Below, piece by piece: positions 16,311-24,151 of a DNA stretch of 64,000 nt. Source of the DNA: Streptomyces lateritius (GTDB taxonomy: Bacteria > Actinomycetota > Actinomycetes > Streptomycetales > Streptomycetaceae). The position numbers and the translations under genes are program-made. The notes beneath the pieces are model-generated. The model was given only the letters and a program-made list of their open reading frames with translations, did not search any database and was not told where the DNA came from. Numbering within the stretch: position 1 is the stretch's first letter; every line of letters starts with the position of its first letter. Where the stretch lies: positions 1-64,000 of the forward strand of contig NZ_BMTO01000015.1 of NCBI RefSeq assembly GCF_014649715.1, read 5' to 3'.

Positions 16311-18313
16311 TTCTGGTCCTCCTGTGCATCGGTCGGTACGGCCTGTACGACGGCGAGCAGGGCGCCGACCTCGACCTGGCGGCCGGGGGCGGCGTGGAGC
16401 GCGGTGAGCGTGCCGGAGGCGGGGGCGGTGACGCGGTGCTCCATCTTCATGGCCTCCAGCCAGAGGAGCGGCTGCCCGGCGGTGACCGGGTCGCCGACCG
16501 CGAGGCCCTCGGCGACCCGGACGACGGTGCCGGGCATGGGGGCGAGGAGCGATCCGGGCGCGGCCTGGTCGCGGGGGTCGGGGAAGCGGGGGCGTGCGGT
16601 GAGGCGATGGGGGCCGACGTACGCGGTGTCGCCGTGGCGGGCGACCTCGAAGTCCCGTACGACTCCGTCGACTTCGAGGCGGACATGGTGCGGGGTGACG
16701 GTCACGGGGCGGACGCCTTCGGGGGCGGTGACGGTGTAGCCGCCGTCGCGGGTGGGGCGGTAGCGCACCTCGTGCTCGCCGTACGTCCGCACCTGGTCCT
16801 GGGAGCGGACGTTCCGCCAGCCGCCTCCGAACCGGCCCGCGTTCGCGGCCGCCGCCGCGAGCGCGGCGGCGACGGCGGCGTACGCCTCGCCGGGGAGCGG
16901 TGCGACGAGATCCGGCAGGTTCCGGTCGTAGAACCCGGTGTCCAGGCTCTCCGGCCGGGTGAACTCCTCGTGCCGCAGCGAGGCGACGAGGAGGTCCCGG
17001 TTGGTGACGGGCCCGTGGATGCGGGCCCGCGCCAGCGCGTGGGCGAGCTTGCGGACGGCCTCGGCGCGGGTGGGGGCGTGGGCGACGACCTTGGCGAGCA
17101 TCGCGTCGTAGTGGACGCCGATGGTGTCCCCCGAGGCGTAGCCGGTGTCGACGCGGAGCGACGCCGCGCCGCCCGCGTGAAGCCGCGGGTCGTCCGCCGG
17201 CGGGCTGCCGGCACCGGCCGTCGGCGCACCCCGGGCCGCGCCGCCCGCGTGAAGCCGCGGGCCCCGGGAGACCCGGAGGACGCCGTCCCCCGGGAACTCC
17301 AGGGTGTGCAGGACGCCCGTCTGGGGGGACCAGGACCGGGAAGGGTCCTCGGCGTAGAGGCGGGCCTCCACGGCGTGCCCGTGCGGGCGCGGGGGCTCGG
17401 GCGGGAGGGGGGTGCCCTCGGCCACGGAGAGCTGGAGGGCGACCAGGTCCAGGCCGAAGACCGCCTCGGTCACCGGGTGCTCGACCTGGAGGCGGGTGTT
17501 CATCTCCAGGAAGTGCGCCCGTCCGTCCGCGACGAGGAACTCGACCGTGCCCGCGCCGACGTAACCGACGGCCTTCGCCGCCGCGACCGACCGCTCGCCC
17601 AACTCGGCGCGCAGCGCGGGCGGCAGTCCCGGCGCCGGGGCCTCCTCGATCACCTTCTGGTGGCGGCGCTGGAGCGAGCAGTCGCGGGTGCCGAGCGCCC
17701 ACACCGTCCCCTGCCCGTCGGCCAGGATCTGGACCTCCACGTGCCGGCCGTTCTCGACGTACGGCTCGACGAACACCTCGCCGTCCCCGAACGCGCTCGC
17801 CGCCTCCGCCGAGGCGGCCGCAAGCTCCCCCGGGAGCGCGGCCAGGTCGCGGACGATCCGCATGCCCCGGCCGCCGCCGCCCGCCGCCGCCTTGACCAGG
17901 ACCGGCAGGTCCGCCTCGCCGACGTCCGTGAGCGGGGCGATGCCCAGCAGTTCCTTCGCCCGCGTCTTCGACGCCATCGCCTCGATCGCGCCCGGCGGCG
18001 GGCCGATCCACACCAGGCCCGCCTCCTCGACGGCCCGCGCGAAATCGGCGTTCTCGGAGAGGAAGCCGTAGCCGGGGTGGACGGCGTCGGCGCCCGCGGC
18101 CAGCGCCGCCTTCACGATCAGGTCGCCGCGCAGGTACGTCTCCGCAGGGGCGGACCCCGGCAGCCGGACGGCCGCGTCCGCCTCCCGTACGTGCAGGGCG
18201 GAGGCGTCCCCGTCCGAGTACACCGCGACCGTCGTGATGCCCAGCTCACGGCAGGTGCGGAACACCCGGCAGGCGATCTCGCCGCGGTTCGCGACCAGCA
18301 CAGTCGAAATCAT
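16307..18313 (-). CDS. acyl-CoA carboxylase alpha subunit (biotin carboxylase + BCCP)
   Basis: A 668-residue protein with an N-terminal biotin carboxylase (ANRGEIACRV start, ATP-grasp loop KAAAGGGGRGMR, EMNTRLQVEH near residue 280) and a C-terminal biotinyl domain with the attachment motif EAMKMEH. It is the MccA/AtuF type that works with the beta subunit encoded just upstream. An extra ~37 residues lie between two copies of LRV near residue 360. They are encoded by a 27-bp repeat present twice and are unlikely to be part of the family core. ATG at 18313; stop overlaps the dehydrogenase start. Confidence 0.9.
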   Translation of the reverse strand: MISTVLVANRGEIACRVFRTCRELGITTVAVYSDGDASALHVREADAAVRLPGSAPAETYLRGDLIVKAALAAGADAVHPGYGFLSENADFARAVEEAGLVWIGPPPGAIEAMASKTRAKELLGIAPLTDVGEADLPVLVKAAAGGGGRGMRIVRDLAALPGELAAASAEAASAFGDGEVFVEPYVENGRHVEVQILADGQGTVWALGTRDCSLQRRHQKVIEEAPAPGLPPALRAELGERSVAAAKAVGYVGAGTVEFLVADGRAHFLEMNTRLQVEHPVTEAVFGLDLVALQLSVAEGTPLPPEPPRPHGHAVEARLYAEDPSRSWSPQTGVLHTLEFPGDGVLRVSRGPRLHAGGAARGAPTAGAGSPPADDPRLHAGGAASLRVDTGYASGDTIGVHYDAMLAKVVAHAPTRAEAVRKLAHALARARIHGPVTNRDLLVASLRHEEFTRPESLDTGFYDRNLPDLVAPLPGEAYAAVAAALAAAAANAGRFGGGWRNVRSQDQVRTYGEHEVRYRPTRDGGYTVTAPEGVRPVTVTPHHVRLEVDGVVRDFEVARHGDTAYVGPHRLTARPRFPDPRDQAAPGSLLAPMPGTVVRVAEGLAVGDPVTAGQPLLWLEAMKMEHRVTAPASGTLTALHAAPGRQVEVGALLAVVQAVPTDAQEDQK
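17163..17261. repeat. two 27-bp direct repeats, each a hairpin, inside the carboxylase gene
   Basis: Identical 27-bp units lie at 17163-17189 and 17235-17261, a 72-bp period that keeps reading frame. Each contains CCCGCG-TGAAGC-CGCGGG, a 6-bp stem. They encode two copies of PRLHAGGAA inside the biotin carboxylase. The pattern is that of a Streptomyces REP-like palindromic element inserted and duplicated in coding DNA. Confidence 0.8.
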
Positions 18314-18324
18314 GGGATGGGGCC

Positions 18325-19926
18325 TCACATTCGGAAGACGCCGAAGCCGCCGCGCGCGCCCTCGACCGGTGCCGTGTGGATCGCGGACAGGCACAGGCCG
18401 AGGACCGTGCGGGTGTCGCGGGGGTCGATGACGCCGTCGTCGTACAGCCGTCCGGAGAGGAACATCGGCAGCGACTCCGCCTCGATCTGCGCCTCGACCA
18501 TCGCGCGCAGTCCGGCGTCCGCCTCCTCGTCGTACGGCTGCCCCTTGGCGGCGGCGCTTGCCCGCGCCACGATCGACAGGACGCCGGCGAGCTGCTGCGG
18601 GCCCATCACGGCCGACTTGGCGCTCGGCCAGGCGAAGAGGAAGCGCGGGTCGTAGGCCCGGCCGCACATGCCGTAGTGCCCGGCGCCGTACGACGCTCCC
18701 ATCAGGACGGACAGGTGCGGGACGCGGCTGTTCGACACCGCGTTGATCATCATCGCGCCGTGCTTGATGATGCCGCCCTGTTCGTACTCCTTGCCGACCA
18801 TGTAGCCGGTGGTGTTGTGAAGGAAGATCAGCGGGATGTCCCGCTGGTTGGCGAGCTGGATGAACTGCGCCGCCTTCTGCGACTCCGGACTGAACAGCAC
18901 ACCCTGGGCGTTGGCGAGGATGCCGACCGGGTAGCCGTGCAGCGCGGCCCAGCCGGTCACCAGGCTCGGCCCGTACAGCGGCTTGAACTCGTCGAAGTCC
19001 GAGCCGTCCACGATCCGGGCGATCACCTCGCGCGGGTCGAACGGCGTCTTCAGGTCCTCCGGCACGATCCCGAGCAGTTCGTCCCCGTCGTACTTCGGCT
19101 GCCGGACGGGAACCGAGGGGTCCGGGTGCGCCTTGCGGTGGTTCAGCCGGGCGACGATCCGCCGCGCCTGGCGCAGCGCGTCCGGCTCGTCGACGGCGTA
19201 GTGGTCGGCGAGGCCGGAGGTGCGGGCGTGCATCTCGGCGCCGCCGAGCGACTCGTCGTCGCTCTCCTCCCCCGTCGCCATCTTCACCAGCGGTGGACCG
19301 CCGAGGAAGACCTTCGACCGCTCCTTGATCATCACCGTGTGGTCGGACATGCCGGGGACGTACGCCCCGCCGGCCGTCGAGTTGCCGAAGACGACCGCGA
19401 TCGTGGGGATCCCGGCGGCGGAGAGCCGGGTGATGTCGCGGAACAGCGCCCCGCCGGGGACGAAGATCTCCTTCTGGGACGGCAGGTCGGCGCCGCCGGA
19501 CTCGACGAGCGCGATGCACGGCAGCCGGTTGGCGTACGCGATCTCGTTCGCCCGCAGCGCCTTCCTCAGCGTCCACGGGTTGGAGGCCCCGCCCCGCACG
19601 GTCGGGTCGTTGGCGGTGATCAGGCACTCGACGCCCTCCACCACCCCGATACCGGTCACGATCGAGGCGCCCACCGGATGGTCACTGCCCCAGGCGGCGA
19701 GCGGCGACAGTTCGAGGAAGGGCGTGTCGGGGTCGATCAGCAGCTCGATCCGCTCGCGGGCGAGGAGTTTCCCGCGCCCCCGGTGCCGTGCGACGTACTT
19801 CTCGCCGCCGCCCGCGAGCGCCTTTGCGTGTTCGGCGTCGAGCGCGGCGAGCCTGCCGAGCATGGCGGCGCGGTGGGCCGCGTAGTCGGGTCCCCCGGTG
19901 TCGAGGGCGGAGGCGAGGACGGTCAC
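18325..19926 (-). CDS. acyl-CoA carboxylase beta subunit (carboxyltransferase, MCC/GCC type)
   Basis: A 533-residue carboxyltransferase that moves CO2 from carboxybiotin to an enoyl-CoA. It has the MCC/geranyl-CoA carboxylase pattern (ANDPTVRGGASNPWTL, then FGNSTAGGAYVPGMSDH with the Gly-Gly-Ala oxyanion region, and SKVFLGGPPLVKMATGE). GTG at 19926 overlaps the AtuA-like gene stop. Eleven bp separate it from the alpha subunit gene. Next to an AtuA-like gene it is more probably geranyl- or methylcrotonyl-CoA-type than acetyl/propionyl-CoA-type; the substrate is inferred from context. Confidence 0.9.
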   Translation of the reverse strand: MTVLASALDTGGPDYAAHRAAMLGRLAALDAEHAKALAGGGEKYVARHRGRGKLLARERIELLIDPDTPFLELSPLAAWGSDHPVGASIVTGIGVVEGVECLITANDPTVRGGASNPWTLRKALRANEIAYANRLPCIALVESGGADLPSQKEIFVPGGALFRDITRLSAAGIPTIAVVFGNSTAGGAYVPGMSDHTVMIKERSKVFLGGPPLVKMATGEESDDESLGGAEMHARTSGLADHYAVDEPDALRQARRIVARLNHRKAHPDPSVPVRQPKYDGDELLGIVPEDLKTPFDPREVIARIVDGSDFDEFKPLYGPSLVTGWAALHGYPVGILANAQGVLFSPESQKAAQFIQLANQRDIPLIFLHNTTGYMVGKEYEQGGIIKHGAMMINAVSNSRVPHLSVLMGASYGAGHYGMCGRAYDPRFLFAWPSAKSAVMGPQQLAGVLSIVARASAAAKGQPYDEEADAGLRAMVEAQIEAESLPMFLSGRLYDDGVIDPRDTRTVLGLCLSAIHTAPVEGARGGFGVFRM

Positions 19927-21647
19927 AGGAGTTCCTCCGGTACGTCGAGTTCACGGGCGCGGAGCCATTCGCCGAGAGCCTTGGCCTGCGGGTCGAAGCG
20001 GGCCTGGGAGGCGACGCCCTCCCCGAGGAGTCCGGTGACGACGAAGTTCACCGCCCGCAGTCCGGGCAGGTCATGACGTACGACGGGCAGGCCGGCGGTC
20101 TCCGGGAGGAGTGCGCGCAGCCGCTCCACGGTGAGGGTGTGGGCGAGCCAGCGCCATTCCCGGTCCGAACGGACCCAGACGCCGACGTTCGCGTCCCCGC
20201 CCTTGTCGCCGCTGCGGGCCCCGGCGACGCGCCCCAGTGGCACCCGGCGCGTGGGCCCGGCAGGCAGGGGTTCGGGGAGCGGGGGCGGCTCGACCGGTGC
20301 CGGTTCCCGGGTGTGCGGCGGCACGGGGACGCGAACGCGGGTCCCGTCGGGCAGCACGGCGGTGTGCGGGACGTCGGCGGCCGGTACGTACGCGGCCTCG
20401 AAGACGCCGTAGGGCGCGCCCTTGCCGGGCGGTGCGGTGACGTGGAAGCCGGGGTAGCTGGCGAGGGCGAGCTCGATCACGGCGCCGCTGAGCGCGCGGC
20501 CGACGGCCTCGGGGCCGGGGTCACGGACCACGAGGCGGAGCAGGGCGCTCGCGGTCTCCTCGGTCTCGGCGTCGGCCCGGTCGGTGCGGGCCAGCTCCCA
20601 CCGCACCTCGGCGGGACGGGACTCGGCCCGGGTGAAGGCGTCCTCGATCTGGTCCTGGACGAGCCGGGCCTTCGCCTCGATGTCGAGTCCGGTGAGGACG
20701 AGGACGACCTCGTTGCGGAAGCCGCCGAGGCGGCAGCGGCCGGCCTTGAGGGTGGACGGCGGGGCCTCGCCGCGTACACCGCTGATCCGGACCCGGTCGG
20801 GGCCGGCCTGGGTGAGCCGTACGGTGTCGAGCCGGGCGGTGACGTCGGGTCCCGCGTACCGGGCGCCGGCCGTCTCGTACAGGAGCTGCGCGGTGACCGT
20901 GCCGATGTCGACGAGGCCGCCCGTACCGGGGTGCTTGGTGATGACGGACGTGCCGTCGGGGTGGATCTCGGCGAGGGGGAAACTGGGGCGGCGCACGTCG
21001 TGCTCCCGGAAGAAGGCGTAGTTGCCGCCGGTGGCCTGGGTGCCGCACTCCAGGACGTGTCCGGCGACGACGGCGCCCGCGAGGCGGTCGTGGTCGGCGG
21101 GCTCGGCGGGGTCCCAGCCGAAGAACCACTGGGCCGGGCCGGTGACGAGGGCGGCGTCGGTGACGCGGCCGGTGACGACGACGTCGGCGCCGGCCGCGAG
21201 ACAGGCGGCGATGCCGCCGCCGCCGAGGTAGGCGTTGGCGGCGAGGACTCCCCCGGCCGGAGGCCGGGGGGACCCCCCACTCGCCTCGCTCGCCCCGGCG
21301 GGCAGCCGGTCGCCTTCGACATGGGCGATCCGCGCCGGGACGCCGAGGCGGTCCGCCAGGGCGCGCAGGGCGTCGGCGAGGCCGGCCGGGTTCAGGCCGC
21401 CCGCGTTGGTGACGATCCGGACGCCCCGCTCGTGGGCGAGGCCGAGACCCTCCTCCATCTGCCGCAGGAAGGTCTTGGCGTAGCCCGCGTCCGGGTCCTT
21501 CAGCAGGTCGCGGCCGAGGATGAGCATGGTCAGTTCGGCGAGGTAGTCACCGGTGAGGACGTCGAGTCCGCCGCCGGTGAGCATCTCGCGGACGGCGTCG
21601 AACCGGTCGCCGTAGAAGCCGGACGCGTTGCCGATACGGAGGATCAC
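19923..21647 (-). CDS. acyclic terpene utilisation AtuA-like protein (DUF1446)
   Basis: A 574-residue protein with an N-terminal DUF1446 domain (RIGNASGFYGDRFDAV; VVVTGRVTDAALVTGPAQ) and a C-terminal ~100-residue domain with LGRVAGARSGDKGGDANVG. AtuA is needed for citronellol/geraniol growth in Pseudomonas, with no settled reaction. GTG at 21647 overlaps the upstream gene by GTGA. Residues around 125-142 (GASEASGGSPRPP) come from a palindromic insertion at about 21245-21290. No HMG-CoA-lyase-like gene is in this operon, so this protein could perform the final cleavage; that is speculation. Confidence 0.85.
   Translation of the reverse strand: MILRIGNASGFYGDRFDAVREMLTGGGLDVLTGDYLAELTMLILGRDLLKDPDAGYAKTFLRQMEEGLGLAHERGVRIVTNAGGLNPAGLADALRALADRLGVPARIAHVEGDRLPAGASEASGGSPRPPAGGVLAANAYLGGGGIAACLAAGADVVVTGRVTDAALVTGPAQWFFGWDPAEPADHDRLAGAVVAGHVLECGTQATGGNYAFFREHDVRRPSFPLAEIHPDGTSVITKHPGTGGLVDIGTVTAQLLYETAGARYAGPDVTARLDTVRLTQAGPDRVRISGVRGEAPPSTLKAGRCRLGGFRNEVVLVLTGLDIEAKARLVQDQIEDAFTRAESRPAEVRWELARTDRADAETEETASALLRLVVRDPGPEAVGRALSGAVIELALASYPGFHVTAPPGKGAPYGVFEAAYVPAADVPHTAVLPDGTRVRVPVPPHTREPAPVEPPPLPEPLPAGPTRRVPLGRVAGARSGDKGGDANVGVWVRSDREWRWLAHTLTVERLRALLPETAGLPVVRHDLPGLRAVNFVVTGLLGEGVASQARFDPQAKALGEWLRARELDVPEELL
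21250..21270. repeat. palindromic element inside the atuA-like gene
   Basis: CCCCCGGCC-GGA-GGCCGGGGG is a perfect 9-3-9 inverted repeat followed by GGACCCCCCACTCGCCTCGC. This is the common Streptomyces palindromic repeat type that also occurs between genes. Here it adds a low-complexity Ser/Gly/Pro stretch to the AtuA-like protein without breaking the frame. Confidence 0.7.
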
Positions 21648-22465
21648 CGGGCCGCCCCCTCGGCGGAACGGCCGGGACCGGAGCTCTCGGCGGGACGGCC
21701 GGGGCCGGCCGGTCCGGCGAAGGCCTGGGCGATCGACAGCCAGCGCTCGGCGTCCGCGCCCTCGGCGCGCAGGCCGGTGTCGTCCCGGTGGACGCGCTGG
21801 GTGACGAGGAGGCAGAAGTCGAGGGCGGTCCCGCTGATCCGCTGGGCCGCGTCCGGAGGTCCGTAGACCCACTCCCGGCCGTCGGGGGCGACCAGCTCCA
21901 CCCGGAACGGCTCGGCCGGCGCCGTGATCCCCCGTACGAGATAGGCGTAGTCGCGGGCCCGGACGCCGATCCAGGCCACGTGCCGGAGCCGGTCGGTCGG
22001 TTCGCGGACGAGACCGAGGGCGTCGGCGACGTCCTGCCCGTGCGCCCAGGTCTCCATGAGCCGGGCGGTGCCCATGGAGATGGCGCTCATGGGCGGGCCG
22101 TACCAGGGGAAGCGGGCGCCGGGCGGTGCCTCGCGCAGCGCGCGCTGGAGCTGCTCGCGTCCCGCCCGCCAGCGGGCGAGCAGCTCGTGGGGCGGGAGTG
22201 CGGCGCCTTCCTCGGCGCCCTCGTCGACGAAGGTGCCGGGGGCGGCGAGGGCCTTCTCGGTCTCGGCGGCGAAGGCATCCGGGTCGGTGGCGGCGAGCAG
22301 GGCGGCCCGGTCGGTCCAGGCGAGATGGGCGATCTGGTGGGCGACGGTCCAGCCTTCGGCGGGGGTCGGAGCGGCCCATCCCGCACCGCTCAACCCGTCG
22401 ACCATCCGGTCGACTTCCTCGCTCTCGCTGCGCAGATCGTCGAGGACGACGGCAGGGTCGGACAC
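21644..22465 (-). CDS. TIGR03084-family metal-binding protein (mycothiol maleylpyruvate isomerase-like fold)
   Basis: A 273-residue DinB-like four-helix protein, first gene of the acyl-CoA operon. The GWTVAHQIAHLAWTDRA and METWAHGQDVADAL segments supply the three His residues expected to bind a divalent metal. The family is found in actinobacteria with acyl-CoA carboxylase and DUF1446 genes, but its reaction is unknown. GTG at 22465 is chosen for the GAGGGGAG ribosome-binding site; an upstream extension would run through the operator and promoter. A Ser/Gly/Pro-rich tail of ~25 residues follows the folded domain. Confidence 0.82.
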   Translation of the reverse strand: MSDPAVVLDDLRSESEEVDRMVDGLSGAGWAAPTPAEGWTVAHQIAHLAWTDRAALLAATDPDAFAAETEKALAAPGTFVDEGAEEGAALPPHELLARWRAGREQLQRALREAPPGARFPWYGPPMSAISMGTARLMETWAHGQDVADALGLVREPTDRLRHVAWIGVRARDYAYLVRGITAPAEPFRVELVAPDGREWVYGPPDAAQRISGTALDFCLLVTQRVHRDDTGLRAEGADAERWLSIAQAFAGPAGPGRPAESSGPGRSAEGAAR

Positions 22466-22510
22466 GGTGCGCTCCCCTCGGGAAGGGTGGGACACGGGCC
22501 TGTGCCGAGG

Positions 22511-22539
22511 AGCATGGCAGCGCCCCGTAAAACAAGCAA
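22511..22539 (-). promoter_or_regulatory. promoter of the eight-gene acyl-CoA operon
   Basis: Read on the minus strand, TTGCTT (complement of 22534-22539) and CATGCT (complement of 22511-22516) are separated by 17 bp and point at the GTG start at 22465. The -35 lies inside the 20-bp palindrome, so a bound repressor would block RNA polymerase. Confidence 0.45.
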
Positions 22540-22552
22540 GCATGCTTGCTTG
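22533..22552. promoter_or_regulatory. 20-bp perfect palindrome, likely TetR operator
   Basis: CAAGCAAGCATGCTTGCTTG is a gap-free perfect palindrome in an A/T-richer patch, centred 77 bp before the first gene of the operon and overlapping its -35. Size and symmetry fit a TetR dimer site. The only TetR gene in the operon, at 12249-12836, is its likely binder. Confidence 0.7.
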
Positions 22553-22568
22553 AAAATCTGCGGGAGGG

Positions 22569-23014
22569 GTGCGGACGGCCCACCCGTTTCCGTTCTCCGA
22601 CCGGTTCACCCTGGTCAGCACGCTCGGCGTGCCCGAGGTCAGCACCCCTTCTACCTGGACTCACGGCCCCTTACGGTGGCTCTCTTCGCCCTGCGGGGCA
22701 CCGGACCGCTGCGCGCCGCCCACGCCCGGCCGGGCCTGCGGCGACTCCTGACCGACTCCGCCCGCCGGGTGGACCCGGGCGGCGACCGCTTCGCCCTGCG
22801 CACCGACGCCCACGGGGACGAGCGCCACGCCGCGTACGCCCTGACCGGCGACGGACAGAGCCGGGCCGGCGGCCTCGTCGCCGCCCACGCCACCCGCACC
22901 CTCCTCAACGGCGGCCTCCCGCCCGGGGCCCACCGCATCGAACGGCTCCCGGCCCTCGCGGGCGTCCCGGAGGCACTCGCAGCGAACGGCGTGCGGGTGT
23001 ACCGGAAGACCTGA
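22569..23014 (+). pseudogene. truncated, frameshifted saccharopine-dehydrogenase-like remnant
   Basis: Two frames together give a plausible C-terminal segment of a saccharopine-dehydrogenase/enoyl-reductase-like protein. The first frame gives AHPFPFSDRFTLVSTLGVPE, and after a shift near 22645-22655 the other frame gives FYLDSRPLTVALFALRGTG and continues to a TGA at 23014. The N-terminal NAD-binding half is missing. Codon use is Streptomyces-like in both parts, consistent with decay of a once-functional gene. A GTG at 22569 with GGGAGG before it is available but would read only the first short frame. The family label is a cautious guess. Confidence 0.5.
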
Positions 23015-23038
23015 GGGGCACGGTCCCGCCGCCGGGCG

Positions 23039-23980
23039 TCAGTCCTGGGGCCGGGCCTTGCGCATCTGCGTACGGACCGCGCCCATGCTCGCGGCGATGA
23101 CCAGGGAGACGGCGAGCGCGTCCGTCACGGACAGGGCCTGGTGCAGGACGAGGAAGCCGGCCGTCGCCGCGATGGCCGGTTCCAGGCTCATCAGGATCGC
23201 GAAGGTGGGCGCGGGGAGGCGTCTCAGGGCGAGGAGTTCGAGGGTGTACGGAAGGACGGAGGACATCAGCGCGACGGCGAGACCGAGGCCGATCGTCGAC
23301 GGTACGAGCAGCTTGTCGCCCGCCTCCACGATGCCGAAGGGCAGGCTCAGCACGGCGCCGAAGGCCATGGCGAGCGCCAGCCCGTCCGCCTGCGGGAAGC
23401 GGCGGCCGGTACGGGCGGAGAAGACGATGTACGTCGCCCACATCGCGCCCGCGGCGAGCGCGAAGGCGGCGCCCAGCGGGTCGAGCCGGTCGAAGCCGCC
23501 GCCGCTGAGCAGGAGGACACCGCCGAGGGCGAGTCCGGCCCAGAGCAGGTTCACCAGCCGGCGGGAGGCGATCACGGAGAGGATCAGCGGGCCGAGGACC
23601 TCCAGGGTCACGGCGGCGCCCAGCGGGATCCTGTCGGCGGCCTGGTAGAAGAGGATGTTCATGCCCGCCATGGCGGTGCCGAAGGCGACGATCGTGCCCC
23701 AGTCGGCGCGGCCGTAGCCGCGGACCTTGGGGCGGCAGACGATCAGCAGGACGGCCGCGGCGAGCACGAGCCGGAGCGTGACGACGCCGAGCGCGCCCGC
23801 CCGGGGCATGAGCAGCACGGCGATCGCGGAGCCGAACTGTACGGAGAGACCACCGGCGACGACGAGCGCGACGGGTCCCAGGCGTGCCGCACGGCCACCG
23901 GGAGCGGCCGGGGCCGCTGCCGGGCCGGCCGCCGCCTCGGGTACGGAGACGGCGGCGATGTCCTTGACCGGGCTGTCCAC
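23039..23980 (-). CDS. EamA/DMT-family exporter
   Basis: A 313-residue membrane protein with about ten hydrophobic helices arranged as two EamA repeats (RhtA/YdcZ-like). Such proteins export amino acids or other small metabolites. The GTG at 23980 is favoured: it follows AGGGAG at good spacing, and the predicted promoter (-10 AGCATA complement at 23023+1000, that is 24023-24028) would place the alternative ATG at 24034 upstream of the transcript. A LysR gene is divergent, 171 bp away, and a dyad at 24039-24055 overlaps this gene's -35. Confidence 0.85.
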   Translation of the reverse strand: MDSPVKDIAAVSVPEAAAGPAAAPAAPGGRAARLGPVALVVAGGLSVQFGSAIAVLLMPRAGALGVVTLRLVLAAAVLLIVCRPKVRGYGRADWGTIVAFGTAMAGMNILFYQAADRIPLGAAVTLEVLGPLILSVIASRRLVNLLWAGLALGGVLLLSGGGFDRLDPLGAAFALAAGAMWATYIVFSARTGRRFPQADGLALAMAFGAVLSLPFGIVEAGDKLLVPSTIGLGLAVALMSSVLPYTLELLALRRLPAPTFAILMSLEPAIAATAGFLVLHQALSVTDALAVSLVIAASMGAVRTQMRKARPQD

Positions 23981-24022
23981 CGGCTCACTCCCTTGCGTGG
24001 CTCCTCGGCGGCTGACACCCCG

Positions 24023-24055
24023 AGCATAGTTCATCAAACTGGACTGTCAGTCCAG
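24023..24055 (-). promoter_or_regulatory. exporter promoter overlapped by a 7-3-7 palindrome
   Basis: On the minus strand CTGACA (complement of 24045-24050), a 16-bp spacer and TATGCT (complement of 24023-24028) form a promoter for the DMT exporter. CTGGACT-GTC-AGTCCAG at 24039-24055 is a perfect dyad covering the -35. It is a good operator candidate for a repressor; the neighbouring LysR protein would more usually bind a T-N11-A site as an activator, so the binder is uncertain. Confidence 0.55.
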
Positions 24056-24151
24056 AATAATGCACTCGCCAACCGGGCTCCCGACTCTCACGCTACGAGC
24101 CACCGCGCGGCGGGTGAAATGCCGATTGGGCTGCGCTTATGCTCCGGACGC

